From assembly GCA_021802025.1 (NCBI GenBank), contig JAKABC010000094.1, positions 1 to 6,657 of the forward strand: a DNA stretch of 6,657 nucleotides, in the 5' to 3' direction. This stretch comes from Actinomycetes bacterium. Its GTDB lineage: Bacteria > Actinomycetota > Acidimicrobiia > Acidimicrobiales > RAAP-2. This document shows positions 1-4,980 of this stretch, in pieces (position 1 is the stretch's first letter; the number at the start of each line of letters is the position of its first letter). A program made the translations under genes and the position numbers. The notes below the pieces were generated by a model. That model saw only the letters and a list, made by a program, of their open reading frames with translations. It was not told where the DNA came from and did no database searches.

Positions 1-216
1 CAGCACCAGCGCGCGCTCGTCCTCGGCCTGGGCGGCCTCGGCCCGCGCGGCCTCGGCGGCGGCGAGCGAGGTGCGCACCTTCTCCTGGCGGCTCTCCATC
101 GCCTTGACGATCGGCGGGAGGAAGTAGCGCCGAGCGATCAAGAGCAGGATGACAAAGACGACCAACTCGACGATGAACGTCCCGTTGGGCAGGAGGAAGA
201 TGGAGGTGGCGAGCAT
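1..216 (-). CDS. atpF: ATP synthase F0 subunit b (partial, N-terminal 72 residues)
   Basis: This is the b subunit of the F-type ATP synthase, the peripheral-stalk protein that anchors the F1 head to subunit a in the membrane. Only the first 72 codons are visible because the gene runs off the left edge. The protein starts MLATSIFLLPNGTF. One membrane helix follows at about residues 14-28 (IVELVVFVILLLIA), then the RRYFLPPIVKAM segment typical of b subunits, then the beginning of an Ala/Glu/Arg-rich amphipathic helix (ESRQEKVRTSLAAAEAARAE) that would form the stalk coiled coil. The ATG at 216 is chosen because an in-frame TAG lies six codons upstream and an AGGAAAG ribosome-binding site (233-227) sits 10 bases before it. 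It follows atpE by 38 bases, in the usual a-c-b order. Whether it is a plain b or a b-delta fusion, as in mycobacteria, cannot be seen here. Confidence 0.95.
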   Translation of the reverse strand, partial: MLATSIFLLPNGTFIVELVVFVILLLIARRYFLPPIVKAMESRQEKVRTSLAAAEAARAEAAQAEDERALVL

Positions 217-254
217 GGTGGGCCGACTTTCCTAGCGGACGGGAAGACCCCGCG

Positions 255-524
255 TTAGTGCTTTTCGAACACGTAGACGAAGACGACCATGAACAGCAGG
301 TTGATGAAGTACATCGCCTCGACCAGTCCGACGGTCAAGAAGAAGTACGTCCTCGCCTTGTTCTCGATCTCGGGCTGACGCGCGATGGCCGCGATGGTCT
401 GGCTCCCGGCCAGGCCGTCTCCGATGGCCGCACCGATGGCGCCGCCGCCGAGGGCGAGACCGCCACCGATGAGCGCCCCGGCGTTGCGAACGGCGTCGCT
501 GATCGCTGTGGTGTCCGTTGCCAT
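255..524 (-). CDS. atpE: ATP synthase F0 subunit c
   Basis: This 89-residue proteolipid forms the rotating c-ring of the ATP synthase. It is a two-helix hairpin. Helix 1 (about 14-46) carries the glycine-rich GGGLALGGGAIGAAIGDG stretch, the polar loop has the hallmark ARQPE (48-52), and helix 2 (about 60-86) contains the ion-binding carboxylate Glu69 in TVGLVEAMYF. Asp36 in helix 1 matches the conserved Asp28 of the M. tuberculosis c subunit. The Na+-coordinating Gln, Ser and Tyr of sodium c-rings such as Ilyobacter's are not present (Asp36, Ala70 and Ile74 in my alignment), so proton coupling is inferred. Met71 replaces the Ala63 of M. tuberculosis (see findings). It starts at the ATG after a very strong Shine-Dalgarno, 23 bases after atpB, and ends in TAA. 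Confidence 0.98.
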   Translation of the reverse strand: MATDTTAISDAVRNAGALIGGGLALGGGAIGAAIGDGLAGSQTIAAIARQPEIENKARTYFFLTVGLVEAMYFINLLFMVVFVYVFEKH

Positions 525-533
525 TTATCTACT

Positions 534-539
534 CCTCCT
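534..539 (-). promoter_or_regulatory. Strong ribosome-binding site of atpE
   Basis: On the minus strand AGGAGG lies 9 bases before the atpE ATG, inside the 23-base atpB-atpE gap. It is the best Shine-Dalgarno match I saw in the operon; the upstream genes mostly have weak sites or GTGA coupling. This fits the need for many c subunits per complex, a translational bias known for atpE in E. coli. That purpose is inferred here. Confidence 0.8.
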
Positions 540-547
540 GGGATGGT

Positions 548-1345
548 TCACTGCAGGACCTCGTGGGCCACCCGGGCGGGGGCGACCGGTTCGGGCGACG
601 CGTGCGCCTCGGGCGCCTCGTCGTGACTCATCGCGAAGCCGAAGTAGAGCATCGTGAGGAGCGTGAAGATGAAGGCCTGGATCGTGCCGAGCAGGCCCGT
701 GTCGAAGAACTTCCAGACGATCTCGAGCGGCGGGGTGACGTAGATCGGCAGGAGCGTCAGCATCACCACCACCATCAGCCCGCCCGAGAAGATGTTGCCG
801 AAGAGACGGAAGGTGAGGGTGATCGGCTTGGTGATCTCCTCGATCACGTTGATCGGGGCGAGCGCCTTGAACGGCTGGGCGTAGTGGCGGAAGTAGCCCC
901 GGAATCCGCGGGCGCGGAAGGACTCGATGTGGGCCCAGACGATGACGAACAGCGCCATCGCCAGGGGCAGGTTCACGTCGCTCGTGGGCGCGGGGAAGAT
1001 GTCGCCCGACTGGCCCGGGCGCAGCGCCGAGGGCAGGAAGTCGAGCCAGTTGCAGATGAGGATGAAGAGGAAGAGGGTGACCCCGACCGGCACGAAGCGC
1101 CGGCCCTCGGGCCCGATGGCCGAGTCGGCGAGCTCGGTGACCTGCTCGGTCAGCACCTCCCAGACGATCTGGATCTTGCTCGGCACGCCGTCGGTGAGCT
1201 TCTTGCGCATCCAAAAGCCCAGTCCGAGGAAGATGGCCGCCGCCAACAGGGTGCCCAGGACGATGTCCTCGTCGATCGTGAGACCGGCGAGGTGCCAGTA
1301 GGGGTGGTCCCCGACGGGAATGGTCTTAGCCGCAGCGAACAGCAT
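548..1345 (-). CDS. atpB: ATP synthase F0 subunit a
   Basis: Subunit a is the static membrane channel against which the c-ring turns. The protein has 265 residues with several membrane helices, at about 28-46, 87-104, 127-141, 186-204 and 217-240. The essential stator arginine is Arg180 in LTFRLFGNIFSG (E. coli Arg210), with the conserved Asn184 behind it, and Gln223 in GTIQAFIF matches E. coli Gln252. Gly189 stands where E. coli has Glu219, and the WKFFD motif (211-215) resembles my memory of mycobacterial subunit a, so the proton path is of the actinobacterial rather than enterobacterial type. The last 25 residues form a polar tail rich in Pro, Ala, Glu and His. The ATG at 1345 follows the atpI-like stop by 5 bases. 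GGAG at 1357-1354, inside the end of that gene, is its likely ribosome-binding site, which suggests coupling. Confidence 0.97.
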   Translation of the reverse strand: MLFAAAKTIPVGDHPYWHLAGLTIDEDIVLGTLLAAAIFLGLGFWMRKKLTDGVPSKIQIVWEVLTEQVTELADSAIGPEGRRFVPVGVTLFLFILICNWLDFLPSALRPGQSGDIFPAPTSDVNLPLAMALFVIVWAHIESFRARGFRGYFRHYAQPFKALAPINVIEEITKPITLTFRLFGNIFSGGLMVVVMLTLLPIYVTPPLEIVWKFFDTGLLGTIQAFIFTLLTMLYFGFAMSHDEAPEAHASPEPVAPARVAHEVLQ

Positions 1346-1350
1346 CGGCT

Positions 1351-1776
1351 CTACTCCACTCCTCCCTGGCTCGCCACGACGCGTAGGACGTTCACGACGA
1401 AGACGATCTGATACAGCACAAGCCCGACAACAATACCCACTCCCAGGGGGGCGTCCAGCCAGATGAGCACGAGGACCACCGCGGTCACCACCGCCAGCCG
1501 GCCGGTCGTGCGCCCCCCGAGCTGGCGACGCACGGCCCGGGTGCTCTTGGCCCCGCTGCCGACCTCGACGCGCGCCGCCTGGCGGTCGAGCAGGCGCAGG
1601 TTCACCACGGCCAGGGCGACCCCGAGGGCGACCCCGAGGGCCGCGAGCGCCGAGGCCACGAAGAAGGCCACGACGAAGCCGACGACCCCGACGGCGAGTG
1701 CCGAATAGGCGGTGCGACGCAGCAGGCGCGGCAGGGTCGAGGCGGGGAGGTTCTCTAGCACGGACGGACGATTCAC
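1351..1776 (-). CDS. atpI: AtpI-like ATP synthase accessory membrane protein
   Basis: This is a small 141-residue membrane protein in the position of the ATP synthase gene atpI (mycobacterial Rv1303-like), directly before atpB. AtpI proteins are linked to c-ring assembly and, in some bacteria, to Mg2+ supply; the role here is inferred. Four hydrophobic segments are visible at about 24-42, 45-63, 92-108 and 110-134. Segment 2 ends in VVNLRLLDR, similar to the 'G..lG...N.rll' pattern of the family. A basic loop (64-92) lies between the two helix pairs. I take the GTG at 1776, which overlaps the TGA of the previous gene as GTGA. The reading frame stays open to 1872, but those codons overlap the atpZ-like gene. 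The GTG at codon 6 is another possible start. No Shine-Dalgarno is visible, so expression probably depends on coupling. The family call is moderately sure from topology and position. Confidence 0.8.
   Translation of the reverse strand: MNRPSVLENLPASTLPRLLRRTAYSALAVGVVGFVVAFFVASALAALGVALGVALAVVNLRLLDRQAARVEVGSGAKSTRAVRRQLGGRTTGRLAVVTAVVLVLIWLDAPLGVGIVVGLVLYQIVFVVNVLRVVASQGGVE
1614..1637. repeat. Perfect 12-bp tandem duplication inside the atpI-like gene
   Basis: GGGCGACCCCGA occurs twice head to tail (1614-1625 and 1626-1637). It lies in frame in the atpI-like gene and encodes the repeated tetrapeptide in ALGVALGVALAV, in the second membrane helix. It may be a recent slippage duplication or simply a favoured glycine-spaced helix pattern. 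Confidence 0.7.
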
Positions 1777-2030
1777 AGGTAGCGCCGGACGAGTGAGAGG
1801 ACGCTCGCCACGGCCGCCGCCGCTCCCAACACTATCCCGACCAGCAGACCGGCCGGCGAGGCGTGCCACCACCGGTCGAGGTAGATCCCGAGGACGACCC
1901 CGAGGGCGAGACAGATCGCGATCGAGGTGCCCAGCGCCGCGAAGGCCGCCGCGACCGACGGCGCCGACTCGCGTCGTCCGTCCTGGTCCGCCGGGGCCCG
2001 GCCCTGGTCGTCGCCGTGCCCCCCGCTCAC
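1773..2030 (-). CDS. AtpZ/AtpI-family small membrane protein
   Basis: This 85-residue protein has a polar, charged N-terminus (1-24, Gly/Asp/Arg-rich) followed by two membrane helices at about 27-50 and 58-79. Between them lies the GIYLDRWWHASPAG motif (48-61), typical of the AtpZ family (putative F0F1-ATPase gene 1 protein) whose members commonly read G-x-x-x-D-R-W/L near the first helix end. The basic C-terminus ends VRRYL. AtpZ and AtpI proteins were studied in alkaliphilic Bacillus, where they were linked to Mg2+ uptake for the ATP synthase; the function here is inferred. The start is the GTG at 2030, whose last bases overlap the TGA of the wecA-like gene (GTGA, 2030-2027). The same frame is open far upstream, but that part lies antisense-free inside wecA and glyA in another frame and is a GC-rich shadow. 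The gene ends by a second GTGA overlap with the atpI-like gene. Confidence 0.8.
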   Translation of the reverse strand: MSGGHGDDQGRAPADQDGRRESAPSVAAAFAALGTSIAICLALGVVLGIYLDRWWHASPAGLLVGIVLGAAAAVASVLSLVRRYL

Positions 2031-3178
2031 CGGCCCACCCGCTCGCGCGGGGGCGCCGGCGGCCGCGGCGCCGAGCGGCCGCGCCGGAGCCACTCGAGCA
2101 GCGGGCTGAACCAGGTCACCAGGGCGATCGCGAGCACCGCGACGCCCAGGGGGATGAAGACGTTGGCCTGGTTGTCGAACAGCGGCAGGAGCACGAAGCC
2201 GCACAACAGGGCCGTCCACGACCAGAGGATCACCACCGTGCGGCGGTGCCCGTGCCCCAGTCGCATCAGCCGGTGGTGGATGTGGTTCTTGTCGGGGGTG
2301 TCGAAGCCCTGGCCCGAGGCGGTGCGCCGGATGAAGGCCCAGGCGGCGTCGATCAGGGGCACGCCGAGGATGAAGACGGGGATCAGCAGCGGGGCGAAGA
2401 AGAAGAAGGTGACCCCGCTCGCCGGGGCGGTCCGCCCGCCGATGACCATCGTCGAGGCGCTCATGAGCAGTCCGAGCATCAACGAGCCGGCGTCGCCCAT
2501 GAACAGCTTGGCCGGGTGGAAGTTGTCGCGCAGAAAGCCCACGCAGATCCCGAAGGTGACCGCCGCGATCAGGGGCCCGACGTTGGACACGGGCAGCAGC
2601 CCGAGCGTCTCGAGGCGCAGCCCGTAGACGCACAGCGTGCCCGAGGCGATCGCCACGATCCCCGCCGCGAGCCCGTCGAGGCCGTCGATGAGGTTGATGG
2701 CGTTGCACAGGGCCACGACCCACACCGCGGTGATCACCGGCAGGATCGACGGGCCGAGCACGACGAACCCGGCGAAGGGCAGCTTGAGCTGGTACATCGT
2801 CGCGCCCGAGAAGTAGAGGATCGAGGCGGCCAGGAACTGGCCGGCCACCTTGGCGGGGGCGCTCATCTCGCGGAAGTCGTCGACCATGCCCACCACGAAG
2901 ATCACCCCGGCGGCGAGCAGCACCCCGAAGCCCTCGCGCGAGGCGGTCAGCACCGGGCGCAGCGACGGGACGAGCAGCGTGGCCAGCAGGCCCGCGCTCA
3001 GCCCGACCAGCATCGCCGCCCCGCCCCCGTAGGGCGTGACGGACTGGTGGACCTTGCGCTCGTCGGGCTGGGCGGTGTAGCCGATCTCGATCGAGAGGCG
3101 ACGGGCCGGGCGCTCGACGAGCGCCGTCACCACCGCCGCCACGAGGGCGACGACCGCGTAGGCGACCAGTCGGCCCAC
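2027..3178 (-). CDS. wecA: WecA/TagO/Rfe-family undecaprenyl-phosphate glycosyl-1-phosphate transferase
   Basis: This integral membrane enzyme moves a sugar-1-phosphate, usually GlcNAc-1-phosphate from UDP-GlcNAc, onto a polyprenyl phosphate and so starts a cell-envelope polymer (arabinogalactan linker in mycobacteria, teichoic acid or O-antigen elsewhere). The sugar and polymer here are unknown. The protein has 383 residues and about ten or eleven hydrophobic segments. Family motifs are clear: the metal-binding Asp100-Asp101 in MVDDFREMSAPAK, NAINLIDGLDGLAAG (159-173), LFMGDAGSLMLG (225-236, Asp229), and the cytoplasmic HIHHRLMRLGHGHRR loop (299-313), characteristic of WecA/TagO rather than MraY. 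The C-terminus (365-383) is an Arg/Pro tail. The GTG start at 3178 is forced because glyA's TAG, only two codons upstream, is in the same frame. It lies 3 bases after glyA, with no strong ribosome-binding site. Its place before the atp genes matches rfe/wecA in Mycobacterium. Confidence 0.93.
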   Translation of the reverse strand: MGRLVAYAVVALVAAVVTALVERPARRLSIEIGYTAQPDERKVHQSVTPYGGGAAMLVGLSAGLLATLLVPSLRPVLTASREGFGVLLAAGVIFVVGMVDDFREMSAPAKVAGQFLAASILYFSGATMYQLKLPFAGFVVLGPSILPVITAVWVVALCNAINLIDGLDGLAAGIVAIASGTLCVYGLRLETLGLLPVSNVGPLIAAVTFGICVGFLRDNFHPAKLFMGDAGSLMLGLLMSASTMVIGGRTAPASGVTFFFFAPLLIPVFILGVPLIDAAWAFIRRTASGQGFDTPDKNHIHHRLMRLGHGHRRTVVILWSWTALLCGFVLLPLFDNQANVFIPLGVAVLAIALVTWFSPLLEWLRRGRSAPRPPAPPRERVGR

Positions 3179-3181
3179 GAC

Positions 3182-4468
3182 CTAGCCCACGAACCCCTGG
3201 TACGGGTTGAACGTCGCGCAGAGCGCCGCGACGTCGCGACGCACCGCAGCCAGGACGGCCTCGTCGTCGCGCCCGCGCAGCGCGCGCGCCATCAGCTCGG
3301 CCACCGCGGCGAACTCGGCCTCGCCGAGCCCGGCCGTCGTCTCGGCGGCCGTGCCGACGCGCAGGCCCGAGGTGACAAAGGCGCTGCGCGGGTCGTCGGG
3401 GATCGTGTTGCGGTTGGTGGTGATCCCGGCGCGGTCCAGCGCCTCCTGGGCGACCTTGCCGGTGAGCTCGGCGTCGAAGTCGCGCAGGTCCACCAGCACC
3501 ATGTGGTTCTCGGTCCCGCCCGAGACCGGTCGGAATCCCCGGGCGGCCAGCGCCGCCGAAAAGGCCCGGGCGTTGGCGACCACCCGGTGGGCGTAGTCGG
3601 CGAAGGCCGGCTGGGCGGCCTCTTTGAAGGCGACGGCCTTGGCGGCGATGACGTGCTCGAGCGGGCCGCCCTGCTGGCCCGGGAAGACCGCCGAGTCGAT
3701 CTTCTTCGCGTGCTCGTCCCGGCAGAGGATCGCCCCGCCGCGGGGCCCGCGCAGGGTCTTGTGCGTGGTGAAGGTCACCACGTCGGCGTAGGGCACGGGC
3801 GAGGGGTGGGCGCCGCCGGCGATCAGGCCGGCGACGTGGGCCGAGTCGAACATGAGGTAGGCGCCGACCTCGTCGGCGATCTCGCGGAAGGGCACCGGGT
3901 CGATGATCCGCGAGTAGGCCGTCGCCCCGGCCACGATGAGCCGCGGGCGGTGCGCGAGGGCGAGGTCGCGCACGTTGTCGAAGTCGATGACCTCGCCGGG
4001 GACCGCCGGGTCGTCCGAGCGCGGCGTCACCCCGTAGGAGACGAAGCGCCAGAAGGTCGAGGTGATCGACGCCGGCGACCCGTGGGTGAGGTGGCCGCCC
4101 TGGTCCAGTCGCATCGCCAGGATCGTGTCGCCTGGCTCGAGCAGCGCCTCGTAGACCGCGACGTTGGCGTTGGCCCCGCTGTGGGGCTGGACGTTGGCGT
4201 GGTCGGCCCCGAAGAGCGCCGTCAGCCGGCGTCGGGCGAGATCCTCGACCTCGTCGACCACCTGGTTGCCGCCGTAGTAGCGCCGGCCCGGGTAGCCCTC
4301 GGCGTACTTGTTGGTGAGGATCGACGCGGCCGCCGCCAGCACCGCGGGCGAGGCGAAGTTCTCGCTGGCGATGAGCTGGAGCGTGGTGGTCTGGCGCGCC
4401 CACTCCTCGCCCAGCAGGGCCACCACCTCGTCGTCGGTGATCCAGCGATCCAGGGGCGAGGGGCTCAC
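3182..4468 (-). CDS. glyA: Serine hydroxymethyltransferase
   Basis: GlyA is a cytosolic PLP enzyme that converts serine and tetrahydrofolate to glycine and 5,10-methylene-tetrahydrofolate, the main source of one-carbon units. The protein has 428 residues, close to the 415-430 usual for bacteria. Visible signatures are LQLIASENFAS (30-40), NKYAEGYPGRRYYGG (53-67, with Tyr55 and the catalytic Glu57), QPHSGANANVAVY (94-106), GGHLTHG (124-130), DSAHVAGL (208-215; Asp208 binds the PLP ring nitrogen, His211 stacks on it), the PLP lysine Lys237 in TTHKTLRGPRGG, and TSGLRVGT (366-373) with the carboxylate-binding Arg370. All expected active-site residues are present. The GTG at 4468 overlaps rpiB's TGA (GTGA), and AAGGAG (4479-4474) lies 5 bases upstream, inside rpiB, so the start is well supported. 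The reading frame is open further upstream but that region is rpiB. Confidence 0.98.
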   Translation of the reverse strand: MSPSPLDRWITDDEVVALLGEEWARQTTTLQLIASENFASPAVLAAAASILTNKYAEGYPGRRYYGGNQVVDEVEDLARRRLTALFGADHANVQPHSGANANVAVYEALLEPGDTILAMRLDQGGHLTHGSPASITSTFWRFVSYGVTPRSDDPAVPGEVIDFDNVRDLALAHRPRLIVAGATAYSRIIDPVPFREIADEVGAYLMFDSAHVAGLIAGGAHPSPVPYADVVTFTTHKTLRGPRGGAILCRDEHAKKIDSAVFPGQQGGPLEHVIAAKAVAFKEAAQPAFADYAHRVVANARAFSAALAARGFRPVSGGTENHMVLVDLRDFDAELTGKVAQEALDRAGITTNRNTIPDDPRSAFVTSGLRVGTAAETTAGLGEAEFAAVAELMARALRGRDDEAVLAAVRRDVAALCATFNPYQGFVG

Positions 4469-4923
4469 GGCTGCTCCTTGGCGCGGGCGGCGTCGAGCGC
4501 CGCGATCTTGTCGATTCGGGCCTGGTGGCGGGGCTCGGGCGACGCGGCGAGGAAGGCCTCGACCGCCTCGATCGCCACGCTCGGCCCGGTGAGCCGCCCG
4601 CCGAGGCAGACGACGTTGGCGTGGTTGTGCTCGCGCGCGAGATGCCCGCTCGTCACGTCGGTGACGACCGCGGCGCGCACGCCCGCGACCTTGTTGGCCG
4701 CGATCGCGATCCCGATCCCCGACCCGCAGCAGGCCACCCCGAGGTCGGCGCGGCCCTCGACGACGGCCCGGCCCACGGCCGCGCCGTAGTCGGGGTAGTC
4801 GACCGGGGGGCTCGGCGCGTCGGTGCCCAGGTCGAGCACCTCGTGGCCCCAGGACTCGATCGCGCCGGCTAAGAGGGCCTTGAGCTCGAAGCCGGCGTGG
4901 TCGGAGCCCATCGCGATGCGCAT
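4465..4923 (-). CDS. rpiB: Ribose-5-phosphate isomerase B
   Basis: RpiB (RpiB/LacAB family) interconverts ribose 5-phosphate and ribulose 5-phosphate in the non-oxidative pentose phosphate pathway in the cytosol. The protein has 152 residues, the family's normal size. Signatures are MGSDHAGFELK (5-15) with Asp9-His10, DLGTD (31-35), DYPDYG (42-47), the active-site loop ACCGSGIGIAIAANK (64-78), and REHNHANVV (97-105) with His99. Arg132 and Arg136 match the phosphate-binding arginines of the E. coli enzyme. Cys66 is at the position of the catalytic cysteine of E. coli RpiB, whereas M. tuberculosis RpiB uses a glutamate instead. The ATG at 4923 opens the minus-strand operon. The upstream bases are G-rich (GGGTGGGGG) without a clean Shine-Dalgarno. 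The related galactose isomerase subunits LacA and LacB are less likely given the gene context. Confidence 0.95.
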   Translation of the reverse strand: MRIAMGSDHAGFELKALLAGAIESWGHEVLDLGTDAPSPPVDYPDYGAAVGRAVVEGRADLGVACCGSGIGIAIAANKVAGVRAAVVTDVTSGHLAREHNHANVVCLGGRLTGPSVAIEAVEAFLAASPEPRHQARIDKIAALDAARAKEQP

Positions 4924-4980
4924 AGCGCCCCCACCCTACCCGTGGCCCTCGGCGGCGCGAGGGGGCGCAATACTGCCCAC
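4924..4980. promoter_or_regulatory. Divergent intergenic region with candidate promoters for rpiB operon and thiolase-like gene
   Basis: These 57 bases separate two divergent start codons and must hold the start signals for both unless expression comes from elsewhere. On the plus strand AATACT (4969-4974) resembles a -10 box and would place the transcript start about at the GTG of the thiolase-like gene, giving a leaderless mRNA. On the minus strand TAGGGT (4938-4933) fits the TAnnnT -10 pattern and would start the rpiB transcript a few bases before its ATG. I see no convincing -35 for either. The calls rest on short degenerate motifs in GC-rich DNA. Confidence 0.35.

Noticed and set aside
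518..1411. Plus-strand open frame of 297 codons opposite atpB
   Set aside because: It is a charged low-complexity product (Glu, Asp, His, Arg) antisense to a fully motif-supported atpB.
1777..1872. Upstream 32-codon extension of the atpI-like protein to ATG 1872
   Set aside because: It lies within the atpZ-like gene and is low-complexity Arg/Gly sequence, while the GTGA overlap at 1776 repeats the style of neighbouring junctions.
2031..4403. Minus-strand open frame continuing upstream of the atpZ-like gene
   Set aside because: It overlaps wecA and glyA out of frame and translates to low-complexity Arg/Gly/Ala/Pro sequence. Only its last 85 codons form a real protein.
1712..4789. Plus-strand open frame of 1025 codons antisense to the atpI-like, atpZ, wecA, glyA and rpiB genes
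   Set aside because: It is extremely rich in Arg, Gly, Asp, His and Val, has no recognisable domain, and lies opposite five genes with clear family motifs. Long antisense frames are expected in DNA this GC-rich.
4897..4980. Upstream 28-codon extension of the thiolase-like protein starting at ATG 4897
   Set aside because: It would overlap the 5' end of rpiB and adds residues with no thiolase similarity. The family-like N-terminus begins at the GTG at 4981.
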